From Candidatus Villigracilis saccharophilus (GTDB lineage Bacteria; Chloroflexota; Anaerolineae; Anaerolineales; Villigracilaceae): a stretch of DNA of 15,038 nucleotides. The position numbers were made by a program, and so were the translations under genes. The DNA is taken from contig JADJNA010000043.1 of assembly GCA_016709305.1 (NCBI GenBank), forward strand, positions 1 through 15,038, read 5' to 3'. This document shows, in pieces, positions 1-6,988 of this stretch. Numbering within the stretch: the stretch's first letter is position 1; the number at the start of each line of letters is the position of its first letter. The notes under the pieces were generated by a model. It saw only the letters and a program-made list of their open reading frames with translations. It ran no database searches and was not told the DNA's origin.

Positions 1-42
1 CCAGGTTCGTCAATTTCAACCAGCATTGTGTTTCCTGCAGAG

Positions 43-71
43 TTGTTATATCTATTTTTCATTGATATAAT
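43..71 (+). promoter_or_regulatory. Probable sigma70-type promoter of the AbiE-like pair
   Basis: TTGTTA (43-48) and a perfect TATAAT (66-71) are separated by 17 bp. They lie 33 bp before the start codon of the AbiEi-like gene, and an AAGGAG ribosome-binding site sits at 91-96. The -10 box is consensus and the -35 box matches 4 of 6 bases. Nothing is known about operators here; AbiEi-type antitoxins often repress their own promoter, but no convincing inverted repeat was found. Confidence 0.55.
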
Positions 72-104
72 CGTTTTCAGCGTTTGTTGAAAGGAGTATA
101 AATA

Positions 105-1141
105 ATGAAAGAAAATAACCAGCAAAAAGCCGCTCTGCAAGCAATGCGGGGCAGCCTTGCAGAGGTCCCCTTTGTCCGCGTGGGCAAGATCACTACTCTG
201 GGAGGCGTTGCTGATTTTCAAGTTGAACTCCGTGTTGGTGAGCGATCTGTCAAGATTTTGGTTCAATATAAGAACAACGGTCAGCCTCGGCTTGGCACGT
301 CAGGCTGTGTTGGAGATGAATGAAATGCTCTCAAGGGCGCTCAAACTTATGGGTTTTTATCGCTCCCTACATATCCTCTGCGTCCGCTGAAATATGTCAG
401 CAGGCAGGAGTCGGGTATCTAGATCTGGCTGGTAATTGTCTGATTTCCTTTGACACCATCTATGTCAAACGGGACAGCGCTCCCAATGTCCGCGTTCAGC
501 GCAGGGATTTGCGTTCGCTATACTCCAGCAAAGCGGAACGAATCCTGCGCGTCTTATTGACTCGCGCAAAACAAATCTGGAAGACAGAGACGCTTGCAGA
601 ATCCGCTCAGGTCAGTTTTGGGCAGATCGCCAATGTCAAAAAAATACTAGCAGATCGCGAATGGCTTGTAGCTGGCGAAGCAGGAATCCGCCTCAGCGAT
701 CCGCGCGTAGCGCTTGATGAGTGGGCAAAGCAATATCGCTTTGATCGCAATCAAGTTACAGGTTATTATTCTCTGTCCAATGTCGCTGAATGTGAATCTC
801 AACTGGCGGAACTCTGCCAGCAGCGCAAGGTACGCTACGCGCTGACTTCTTTCTCGGGCGCAGCACGGCTCGCTCCCGCTGTTCGGTACCAGCGTGTTAC
901 CGCCTACGTAGATGGAAATTTAGATGTGCTTGTAAATCGTCTAGGCTGGAAACGCGTGGAGAATGGCGCAAGCATTCACCTTCTCACCCCGTATGATGAA
1001 GGCGTATTTTTTGAAAGTCAAGACGTGGGCGGTATTCAAACCGTTTCGCCTGTTCAAATCTATTTGGACCTGCAGAATCAGCACAGCCGCGCAGAAGAAG
1101 CCGCGCAAGCCATCCGAAAGGTGATCGAAAAATCATGGTAA
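105..1141 (+). pseudogene. AbiEi-like antitoxin/regulator (type IV toxin-antitoxin), frameshifted
   Basis: Intact relatives are single proteins of about 340 residues that partner an AbiEii-type nucleotidyltransferase. The true start is ATG 105, with AAGGAG 8 nt upstream. The N-terminal part (residues 1-63, ending in YKNNGQPRL) is in one frame and is followed by a wrong-frame tail and stop at 321-323. The expected continuation ARQAVLEMNEMLSRA is in the next frame (about 296-340). The rest, from VFIAPYISSASAEICQQAG to the C terminus (about 350-1141), is in the third frame. So at least two single-base indels are present, near 294 (GG) and between 337 and 354. The long third-frame part keeps a winged-helix-like segment (SKAERILRVLLTRAKQ onward) and the conserved FSGAARLAPAVRYQRV and SPVQIYLDL motifs. 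ATG 320 overlaps the first stop as ATGA, so reinitiation could make a 273-residue remnant. Whether these are real mutations or assembly errors cannot be told from the sequence. It overlaps the partner gene by 7 bp. Confidence 0.8.
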
Positions 1142-1956
1142 CAAAACGAATTAACTATCTCGCTGAAACTGTCGAGGCCGCGCGCAGTGTAATGATTGAA
1201 CTGACCCGCATGCTCGGAGAATACCGTGAAGGGATCGTGATCGTGGGCGGGTGGGTTCCCGAATTATTGTTCGGTCACGCCGAACATCCGCACACGGGCA
1301 GCCTCGATGTTGATCTTGCGCTCGATCATCGCGCGCTGGGCGAAGTGGGCTATCAATCGATTTTGCAGATTCTAAAATCACGCGGCTATCGTCAGGGCGA
1401 ACAGCCCTTCATCTTCTTTCGCACCGTGCATATCAACGGCAATCCTTATGATGTAGAAGTGGATTTTCTTTCGGGCGAATATGGAGGCACCACGCGCAAA
1501 CATCGCACGCAAAAGGTGCAAGATATGCTCGTCCGCAAAGCGCGCGGGTCTGACCTTGTATTCACGCGCGCAACAGAAATCTCGTTAAGCGGATCACTTC
1601 CTGATGGAGGTGTGGATCAGGTGCGCGTCCGTGTTGCATCTATTGCGCCTTTCTTAGTGATGAAAGCAATGGCATTATCCTCGCGGTTGATGGAAAAAGA
1701 CGCGTGGGATATTTACTATTGCATCCGCAATTACCCTGGCGGCATTGAACCTCTGGCAGAGGAGATTCGTCCGCTCTTGAAAAACAAACTGGTACAGGAA
1801 GCCCTGCAAACTCTCGCTGAAAAATTCGCGTCCTCGGATCACACCGGTCCCGCACACGTGGCGGATTTTGAAGACCCAACGGATGATGAAGAGAGAGCCA
1901 TGCTCCAACGTGATTCCTTCGAGCGGATCCAAAGTCTGCTTTCCCGCTTGCACTGA
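1135..1956 (+). CDS. AbiEii-type nucleotidyltransferase toxin
   Basis: A 273-residue protein of the AbiEii/AbiGii nucleotidyltransferase family, the toxin half of type IV toxin-antitoxin (abortive infection) systems. It shows the polymerase-beta-like fold signature: G38-G39 in VGGWVPELLFG, then S56-L-D58-V-D60, the two metal-binding aspartates, and D110 in YDVEVDF as the likely third acidic residue. The family C-terminal motif is also present, with K177 in LVMKAMALSSR and K188-D189 with D192 in EKDAWDIYY. By family knowledge these enzymes transfer nucleotides, in some members to tRNA 3' ends, and arrest growth; the substrate here is unknown. Its ATG overlaps the end of the AbiEi-like gene by 7 bp, so translation is probably coupled. 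The reading frame is undamaged although the cognate antitoxin gene is broken. Confidence 0.85.
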   Translation: MVTKRINYLAETVEAARSVMIELTRMLGEYREGIVIVGGWVPELLFGHAEHPHTGSLDVDLALDHRALGEVGYQSILQILKSRGYRQGEQPFIFFRTVHINGNPYDVEVDFLSGEYGGTTRKHRTQKVQDMLVRKARGSDLVFTRATEISLSGSLPDGGVDQVRVRVASIAPFLVMKAMALSSRLMEKDAWDIYYCIRNYPGGIEPLAEEIRPLLKNKLVQEALQTLAEKFASSDHTGPAHVADFEDPTDDEERAMLQRDSFERIQSLLSRLH

Positions 1957-1966
1957 GAAAATATAT

Positions 1967-2106
1967 GAAACCGCTTCATAAGCAGAGCGGCTTGCCGGAG
2001 GGCGGGGTCCCAGTCAAGGGCGAAGTCCCGCAGGGATGCGCAGCGCAGCGGAGCACCCTTGACGGGGTGCCCGCAGGCAAGATAATCGCGGTGCGTGAAG
2101 CGGTTC
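1967..2106. repeat. 140-bp nested palindromic element
   Basis: The outer arms gaaaccgcttca (1967-1978) and tgaagcggttc (2096-2106) are complementary apart from one extra A. Inside them lie further ordered inverted pairs: cttgcc/ggcaag (1991-1996, 2076-2081), gggc/gccc (2000-2003, 2069-2072), gtcaaggg/cccttgac (2013-2020, 2056-2063) and tccc/ggga (2026-2029, 2033-2036). The whole stretch can fold into one long, interrupted hairpin with a branched tip. It begins 11 bp after the toxin stop codon. It could be a miniature inverted-repeat element, a structured RNA, or part of the group II intron whose 3' end lies downstream. There is no T-run, so it is not a standard terminator. Confidence 0.6.
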
Positions 2107-2259
2107 AGACGGGCCTTCAGACTCCATTGTCTTTGTAGAGCCTAATCTTTGAATTTAGTGGTCCAAAATCATTGACACATTCCGCAACGCCCAAGAAAAT
2201 CCCTTCAACAGAGTGCTTCTTAGTGAAACCGCGTTCTTCGATGACCGTTTGGAAGGCTT

Positions 2260-2334
2260 GAGCCGGATGAGGGGAAACTCTCATGTCCGGTTCTTAGGGG
2301 AGGAAAGGATGGCAACATCCTTTCCTTACCCGAC
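2260..2334 (+). mobile_element. Group II intron 3' end: domains V and VI (remnant)
   Basis: Domain V is complete and canonical (2260-2293). It has a lower stem GAGCCGGA/TCCGGTTC carrying the catalytic AGC triad (2261-2263), a 2-nt bulge TG (2284-2285), and an upper stem TGAGGG/CTCTCA-type capped by a GAAA tetraloop (2274-2277). Domain VI follows (2294-2334), a stem GGAAAGGATG/CATCCTTTCC with loop GCAA. A likely branch-point adenosine is A2328, seven nucleotides from a 3' splice site after CGAC (2334), matching the usual bacterial intron ending ACCCGAC. No reverse transcriptase/maturase gene and no recognisable 5' end (GTGCG-like) were found upstream, so this is a 3' fragment or an ORF-less degenerate copy. 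An open frame through 2159-2344 is a by-product of the intron sequence. Confidence 0.85.
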
Positions 2335-2345
2335 CCAGAGATAGG

Positions 2346-2436
2346 ACCTCTTCTGTCCTCACCGCATTGCACCACACCTGCCCTGGCGGGCGGTGCCAGG
2401 GAACGCAGTGCGGTACAAGTGTCGGACATCTTCCCC
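2346..2436. repeat. Structured repeat, copy 1
   Basis: Shares its ends with 3195-3273: the left end acctc(t/a)tctgtcctcaccg and the right end gtgtcggacatcttcccc. The outer ends are partly complementary (TGTCC...AC / GTG..GGACA). Inside is a copy-specific hairpin set: CCGCATTGC/GCAGTGCGG (with one wobble) enclosing CCCTGGC/GCCAGGG. The element is followed by TCTTCCC/GGGAAGA (2429-2448), a second small hairpin. It sits 11 bp after the intron 3' end and before the DUF998-like gene. Function unknown. Confidence 0.65.
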
Positions 2437-2500
2437 TAGAAGGGAAGACTGCGGATTGGGAGTAAACTGGCTTTGGTGCCCTAATAAAAAGGAGCTAAAT

Positions 2501-3169
2501 TTGAAAAACTCATCATCACACAGGTCGTCTTTTATTGCCTCACGCTTGTCAATTATTTTTGCTGCCACATTTATAACTATTCTATTTCTCCTTCATTTCC
2601 TGAAACCCGAACTCGATCCGTCCTGGAGGATGATTAGCGAATACGAGATTGGGCGTTATGGTTGGCTGATGAGGCTTGCTTTTTTCTGCTGGGGAAGCAG
2701 TGTTCTGTCTTTGCTTGTCCCCCTTTGGGGTTCTTTGCGAACCATTGGCGGCAAAGTTGGATTTGTCTGGCTGGTATTGATAGGGATCGCCCTTTTTGGT
2801 GCAGGTATATTTGTCACAAATGCAATCACAGATACCACGACCAGCACCGCAAATAGTCTGCATACACTTTGTGGAGCATTCGTAATCATGACCTTTCCGA
2901 TTGCCTCATCCCTAGTGGTTGGATGTCTGGCTCGAAACAAAGAATGGAGCGCCGTTCGACGCCAGCAATTTTGGGTGGAAATTTTGGTATGGTTAAGCAT
3001 GTTTGCTTTTTTTGGATCCATCATAGTTTCTACTTCAATCAATCCATCTGCGGGAAGGGTGGGACCAGAAGTGTATTTGGGGTGGCCTAACAGGTTTATG
3101 GTGGTTGTTTTTAATATCTGGCTTATTACTATTGCAGTTAATGCAAGAAAATTGAGTTCAGGTTCGTAA
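2501..3169 (+). CDS. DUF998-like six-helix membrane protein
   Basis: A 222-residue integral membrane protein. I place the start at TTG 2501 because AAAAAGGAG (2486-2494) lies 6 nt before it, and the in-frame ATG at 2393 lies inside the upstream repeat and would add a non-membrane tail. Six hydrophobic segments are visible at about residues 14-33, 54-76, 86-107, 120-143, 157-179 and 197-215. The segment SEYEIGRYGWLM (46-57) after the first helix, and a helix beginning near SLHTLCGA (119-126), resemble the DUF998 family, whose function is not established. There is no partner gene; it sits alone between the two structured repeats (2346-2436 and 3195-3273), as if it were a separate one-gene module. 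Confidence 0.75.
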   Translation: MKNSSSHRSSFIASRLSIIFAATFITILFLLHFLKPELDPSWRMISEYEIGRYGWLMRLAFFCWGSSVLSLLVPLWGSLRTIGGKVGFVWLVLIGIALFGAGIFVTNAITDTTTSTANSLHTLCGAFVIMTFPIASSLVVGCLARNKEWSAVRRQQFWVEILVWLSMFAFFGSIIVSTSINPSAGRVGPEVYLGWPNRFMVVVFNIWLITIAVNARKLSSGS

Positions 3170-3179
3170 TATCCGTTCC

Positions 3180-3194
3180 GCCCGCGAAGCGGGC
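3180..3194. other. Short perfect hairpin after the DUF998-like gene
   Basis: GCCCGC-GAA-GCGGGC, a 6-bp GC-rich stem with a 3-nt loop, 10 bp after the stop codon and directly touching repeat copy 2. No T-run follows, so an intrinsic terminator is not supported. It may belong to the neighbouring repeat, though copy 1 lacks an equivalent. Confidence 0.4.
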
Positions 3195-3273
3195 ACCTCA
3201 TCTGTCCTCACCGGCACTGCAGCGAACGCACGATTTGCTAAGAAAATCGGATGCAGTGTCGGACATCTTCCCC
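3195..3273. repeat. Structured repeat, copy 2
   Basis: Shares both ends with copy 1 at 2346-2436: 18 of 19 bases at the left end and 18 of 18 at the right end. The middle differs completely but keeps a fold: CACTGCA/TGCAGTG (3214-3220, 3252-3258) enclosing CGATTT/AAATCG. The right end is followed by CTTCC...GGAAG, again a small hairpin. Conserved ends around variable stems are what a mobile or recombinationally active structured element would show. The stretch 3274-3387 up to the methyltransferase start holds no gene; I see only GC-rich sequence without a recognisable signal. Confidence 0.65.
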
Positions 3274-3387
3274 AATTGAAGGAGGAAGGGCGCTGGCTTC
3301 GGGTTGTGCTGCTCAGCGGAGTCGGCGGGCAGGGTCCGTGTAAAAGATTGAGCGCATATATAACAGAACACCATATGGAGATTTATC

Positions 3388-4011
3388 GTGAGTAGATTTG
3401 GTTCTGACCCGCTTAGTTTTTTCAATTCTGTGTACCAAAATATTGCGCCTTGGGATATTGGCGCACCCCAACCTGCCATGGCTGCTCTTGTTGAAAAATG
3501 TCCTCCCTCAAATCCAATTTTGGATCTTGGCTGCGGCTCTGGCGACCTTGCGATTTATTTAGCAAAGTTGGGGCATCAAGTTGTTGGGATTGATTTTGTT
3601 GAATCCGCCATCAAAAACGCCCAATACAAAGCTGCCACCCTTCCCAAAGAGACTGCTCAATCATTAAGTTTTCATGTGGCAGACGCTCTAAAGCCCCCTT
3701 ACCCTCAAGAAAAATTTGGAGCGATATTTGATTCGGGCTTTTATCATTTATTTAATCCAGACCAATGTGAAAAATTAATTGATGAAGTTGCCTCAATCTT
3801 GAAGCCATATGGTTGTTATTATTTGCACGAGTTTGCAATCGAATTTCCGGTGCCTAATGTGCCCCGTCATATTTCAATTGACGAATTACAAACACGTTTT
3901 ACGGTTGAAAAAGGATGGCGTATTAAAGAAATTCAAACGGTAGAATTTCTGAGTCGAGTCGCTCCTCCAGTGCCTGCAACCTGTGCTTGTATAGAGCGTC
4001 TTCCTGTGTAA
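3388..4011 (+). CDS. Class I SAM-dependent methyltransferase
   Basis: A 207-residue soluble enzyme that would transfer a methyl group from S-adenosylmethionine to an unidentified small molecule. The start is GTG 3388, with TGGAG at 3376-3380, 7 nt upstream. The Rossmann-type methyltransferase signature is clear: motif I LDLGCGSGD (45-53), the ribose-binding acidic residue D69 in VVGIDF, the adenine-contacting D99 in HVADA, and the motif IV region IFDSGFYHLF (113-122). The N-terminal PWDIGAPQPA (21-30) is typical of a subgroup annotated as thiopurine- or TehB-like methyltransferases. No operon partner is evident; it stands alone downstream of the second structured repeat. The substrate cannot be assigned. 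Confidence 0.85.
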   Translation: MSRFGSDPLSFFNSVYQNIAPWDIGAPQPAMAALVEKCPPSNPILDLGCGSGDLAIYLAKLGHQVVGIDFVESAIKNAQYKAATLPKETAQSLSFHVADALKPPYPQEKFGAIFDSGFYHLFNPDQCEKLIDEVASILKPYGCYYLHEFAIEFPVPNVPRHISIDELQTRFTVEKGWRIKEIQTVEFLSRVAPPVPATCACIERLPV

Positions 4012-4071
4012 AATACGCCTAACACGTACTACCCCCTCCGTGGGGGCACAACATGACTAAAAAGCCCGGCA

Positions 4072-4103
4072 TCAAAAATAAGCCAGTCGCCCGACAGGCT
4101 TAT
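4072..4103 (-). terminator. Intrinsic terminator of the 4108-4887 gene
   Basis: Read on the - strand, AATAAGCC and GGCTTATT form an 8-bp stem (arms 4096-4103 and 4077-4084) with an inner GTC/GAC extension, followed by TTTTT. It begins 4 bp after the stop codon. The + side has only a short T stretch, so any effect on the converging methyltransferase transcript is weaker. A second hairpin, CCCCC/GGGGG (4032-4046), lies nearer the methyltransferase but has no T-run. Confidence 0.75.
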
Positions 4104-4107
4104 TTCA

Positions 4108-4887
4108 TTACAGCATTTTACCTGGAATGACCGGCAGAGTGTCCAAATGCCAATTGGTCGGATGAATCACCTCACGTGGCGTTGTACATAACCTTAGCGG
4201 AATATCTCTCGTTGCAGTGTGTCCCAAAACGCTTGCTCCCAGCAGACAATACCCCGTGACCTCTTCCGTCCTGCCTTCGTATTCGACAGCAAACGGGAGT
4301 ATAGGGAAAAATTCGATATCCGCAAGCAAAGCCCATTGCTCAGGTCTTTGCCGTATCACCGGGGTATAGACATCGAAGCCCTGTCCAACATTGCGGACAA
4401 GCCCCTCATTATTATGCATACTCGCCTTCCAAAATAGATATGGTTCATAGAACCAGTTGTTCTTACTTGGATTAAGCCTTCTGGTATCATGTGTGTTCAT
4501 TCTACCCACCACCCGCCCATGCGTTGAGGTCATCTGGTCAATCGCGATGAAATTACATGGCAGCATGATATTTTCAAACTGGCATTCTTCCTGATCGGAC
4601 GGATCTAAATCATCGTATTTGTGTCTTCGATTTACCATTAGCATGTAAGGTCTTTTCCACCACGACCATGCCTCAGGGGTCATCAACTTTTGCATGTATT
4701 CGATCCACTCCAATGGAACGGTATAGGTATGCCCCTTGGTACGGCCTTTTGGAAAATCCATCAGCGGACCAGCTTGAACATCAAAAGACCTTTCCGTTGC
4801 TACATCAAAGCGCTGTTTTATGATCCCAAGTTTATAAGGGATTACGGGAAGGCGCAGGCGCGGGCGTGTGGATTGAATTTTTGTCAT
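4108..4887 (-). CDS. Hypothetical protein, 259 residues
   Basis: I do not recognise this protein. It is soluble, without a signal peptide or membrane helix. It is rich in aromatic residues, with clusters such as PEAWSWWKRPYML and NNWFYEPYLFWK, and basic near the N terminus. Its even hydrophobic pattern and the downstream terminator support a real gene. The ATG at 4887 gives the full frame, but the ribosome-binding site is weak: a GGAG lies about 14 nt upstream across an A-rich stretch. It is transcribed divergently from the EamA transporter, sharing the 195-bp region 4888-5082. It could be an orphan or a member of a poorly described family; no function is proposed. Confidence 0.65.
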   Translation of the reverse strand: MTKIQSTRPRLRLPVIPYKLGIIKQRFDVATERSFDVQAGPLMDFPKGRTKGHTYTVPLEWIEYMQKLMTPEAWSWWKRPYMLMVNRRHKYDDLDPSDQEECQFENIMLPCNFIAIDQMTSTHGRVVGRMNTHDTRRLNPSKNNWFYEPYLFWKASMHNNEGLVRNVGQGFDVYTPVIRQRPEQWALLADIEFFPILPFAVEYEGRTEEVTGYCLLGASVLGHTATRDIPLRLCTTPREVIHPTNWHLDTLPVIPGKML

Positions 4888-5022
4888 ATTCTTTTTTTAC
4901 TCCAAGCCTCATAATAGTTCAACGCAAATATTGCAACAATCCTCGTTTTAGGGTATTAGATCCCCCTCAAAATGACCAGTTGAGCAAAAGACTGAAAACA
5001 GCCTCAAATACGGTGACCGATA

Positions 5023-5028
5023 TATAAT
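5023..5028 (+). promoter_or_regulatory. Possible -10 box for the EamA transporter
   Basis: A perfect TATAAT lies 54 bp before the EamA start in the divergent intergenic region 4888-5082. No good -35 box is found at the right distance, so this is tentative. I see no clear operator or promoter for the opposite gene in this region. Confidence 0.3.
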
Positions 5029-5082
5029 TTCGCCGCTATCAATAAAAAGCATCAACGAACCTATTTTTTCAAGGGTAATTTC

Positions 5083-6006
5083 ATGGAAAATAAATCCCAA
5101 TCTTCACGCGGGTTTTTGATCGCGCTTACCGCAACTGTGATCTGGTCAACCACCGGAATCTTCATCAGCTATTTAAGCAGGGAGTATTCCCTGCCATCTC
5201 TGGTGCTGGCATTTTGGCGCGACTTGTTCGTTTCGTTCGGGATGATCATTGGCTTGCTCGTATTCAGCCGGGCACGTTTTCACCTTGAGCGCAGCCACTG
5301 GAAATTCATGATCCTATACGGATTGACCCTGGCCATCTTCAATTCCATGTGGACATTCTCGGTTCAATATAATGGAGCGGCAGTGGCAACAGTCATGGCG
5401 TTCAGTTCTCCCGCCATGACCGCAATTTTGAGTAGAATTATTTTCAAGGAACAATTCAGCCCAATCAAAATATTCTCGATCGTACTCAGCCTTGCAGGGA
5501 TCGTCTTTGTTTCAGGTGCATATGATCCATCCGCGTGGAATCTCAATCCGCTTGGAATTGTCTTTGGATTGCTCTCGGGTTTTATGTTCGCCGTATACAA
5601 CCTTGAAGGCAAACATGCTTCGGACACCCATGTCGATTCATGGACAGCCTTGCTTTACAGTTTTGCGGGAGCTACTTTCTTTCTATTATTTTTCAACCTT
5701 GGAAACGATCTGTTCAACGCAGGCAAAGTTCCATTTGCAGATATGCTCTGGCTGGGAAATTCGATCTCTGGCTGGGGGATACTATTCTTTCTAGGTGTGG
5801 CTCCCACATTAGGGGGATTCGGACTTTATACGTTAAGTATCCGCTATCTCTCCCCCACCACTTCAAATTTGATCGCCACACTCGAACCCGCTTTTACAGC
5901 GATCTGGGCGTACTTCATTCTTAACGAAGTGCTGACTGGCATGCAGTTGATGGGCGGTTTCTTGGTTCTTGCAGGCATAATCCTATTAAGATTCGCAAAA
6001 GAATAA
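5083..6006 (+). CDS. EamA/DMT-superfamily transporter
   Basis: A 307-residue inner-membrane protein of the drug/metabolite transporter superfamily with two EamA repeats of five helices each, the usual length for the family. The first repeat starts at FLIALTATVIWSTTGIF (11-27) and ends with SSPAMTAILSRIIFKEQFS (108-126). The second starts near NPLGIVFGLLSGFMFAVYN (155-173) and ends with LEPAFTAIWAYFILNEVLT (267-285). The proline and glutamate of both repeat-end motifs are conserved. Members export amino acids, nucleosides or other metabolites; the substrate is not predictable here. ATG 5083 has AAGGG at 5071-5075. The gene stands alone and converges on the deacetylase gene, with only 15 bp between the stops and no obvious terminator there. 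Confidence 0.9.
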   Translation: MENKSQSSRGFLIALTATVIWSTTGIFISYLSREYSLPSLVLAFWRDLFVSFGMIIGLLVFSRARFHLERSHWKFMILYGLTLAIFNSMWTFSVQYNGAAVATVMAFSSPAMTAILSRIIFKEQFSPIKIFSIVLSLAGIVFVSGAYDPSAWNLNPLGIVFGLLSGFMFAVYNLEGKHASDTHVDSWTALLYSFAGATFFLLFFNLGNDLFNAGKVPFADMLWLGNSISGWGILFFLGVAPTLGGFGLYTLSIRYLSPTTSNLIATLEPAFTAIWAYFILNEVLTGMQLMGGFLVLAGIILLRFAKE

Positions 6007-6021
6007 AGGCTTTTATAGGCA

Positions 6022-6987
6022 CTATGGGAGTCTGGTTGCTTTTGACCCTTGTGATTGCACTTCATCCTTTGGGATCCATTCCAGGTCGCCGGACCATGGC
6101 AGCAGCGAGGCGAACTGCTGATAATCGTACGTTCCCTTTATATCAAAGCGGTTCAGTGTAAAAAGATGATTGGAGTTCTGTATGGAGGTTGAGCCAACCA
6201 CCATGCCGGCGATATACCCTGCTGTATAAACCCGATGATACGCCCCTTCATCACCGTATCCAAATGGGTAAGCGAATGAACGAATGGGCAGCCCCAAAGT
6301 TTTTTCCAAAAAATATTTTGATTCAGCGATCTCATAATCCAATTCCTGAGTCCGGCTGACCGATAGGTCTGGATGGCGCATGCCATGACTGCCAATCTCC
6401 CACCCGGCTCCGGCCATTTCCTGGATCTGATCCACGCTGAGGAAACCCGGCGCACCCAAGGAATAACCGCCGACGTACAGGATTCCTGTAAAGCCATATT
6501 TTTGCATCAGCGGGAAAGCCGCAGTGTAATTATCCAAATTTCCATCATCAAAGGTGATCAGGATCGGCCGTGGCGGCAAGAGCGCGCCTTCCTTAATTGC
6601 CTTTACAAGCAGTTCGGTCGTAATGGATGTATATTCCCAATCGCGCAATAATTTCAACTGTTTTTCAAATATATCCGGTAAAACATAATACAAGCTTCTG
6701 GTAGGAGAGTTCCCAATATGGTGATACAAAAGAATTGGCACAACGACCTTGTCTGATCCCTGATACACCCAAGTGGCCGTTGGTATTGGGGAAGGCGGGA
6801 GAGTTGGGTGAACGGGGGATATTTTTGGCACGGCAGTTTGTGTTCTTGTAAGCGTGGGTGGGTTTGTAACGGCGGTATTTTTAGTTAAAGTGGGAGTCTC
6901 AATCGTCGATTCATCAAAAGTCACCACCCTGGAAGAAGATATGAATAAAACAAGCAGCAAGGAAACCAACAGCAATTTCTTTTTCAC
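6022..6987 (-). CDS. Secreted polysaccharide deacetylase (NodB/CE4 family)
   Basis: A 321-residue exported or membrane-anchored enzyme. The GTG start at 6987 is followed by a signal peptide (KKK then a hydrophobic run to about residue 18), then a Thr/Pro-rich linker (about 27-72), then a NodB domain. Catalytic motifs of carbohydrate esterase family 4 are present: TFDDG (145-149) with the catalytic and metal-binding aspartates, SHGMRHP (200-206) with metal ligands H201 and H205, and FAYPFG (238-243). ILLYHHIG (85-92) is also usual in this group. It likely removes N-acetyl groups from an extracellular or cell-wall glycan. Its start lies 1 nt after the coaX stop, so it is the last gene of the coaX operon and probably translationally coupled. 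The functional link with coenzyme A synthesis is not obvious. Confidence 0.9.
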   Translation of the reverse strand: MKKKLLLVSLLLVLFISSSRVVTFDESTIETPTLTKNTAVTNPPTLTRTQTAVPKISPVHPTLPPSPIPTATWVYQGSDKVVVPILLYHHIGNSPTRSLYYVLPDIFEKQLKLLRDWEYTSITTELLVKAIKEGALLPPRPILITFDDGNLDNYTAAFPLMQKYGFTGILYVGGYSLGAPGFLSVDQIQEMAGAGWEIGSHGMRHPDLSVSRTQELDYEIAESKYFLEKTLGLPIRSFAYPFGYGDEGAYHRVYTAGYIAGMVVGSTSIQNSNHLFTLNRFDIKGTYDYQQFASLLPWSGDLEWIPKDEVQSQGSKATRLP

Positions 6988-6988
6988 A

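Noticed and set aside
2159..2344. Open frame of 61 codons through the intron 3' end, possible gene remnant
   Set aside because: Its second half is simply domain V and VI read as protein, and the first half has no recognisable family; the RNA explanation is sufficient.
2393..2500. Longer version of the DUF998-like gene starting at ATG 2393
   Set aside because: This start lies within the structured repeat and adds a Cys- and Arg-rich tail; TTG 2501 has an AAGGAG site at proper spacing and begins just before the first helix.
2656..3201. A 181-codon frame on the - strand opposite the DUF998-like gene
   Set aside because: The + strand frame has a good ribosome-binding site, six membrane helices and a family motif; the antisense frame has none of these.
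2346..3273. Integron attC sites flanking a gene cassette
   Set aside because: The arrangement is similar, but neither the RYYYAAC nor the GTTRRRY core sites are present in the elements, and no integrase is seen.
4018..4047. GCCTAAC followed by a CCCCC/GGGGG hairpin as an attC site or terminator for the methyltransferase
   Set aside because: There is no matching GTTRRRY end and no T-run after the hairpin.
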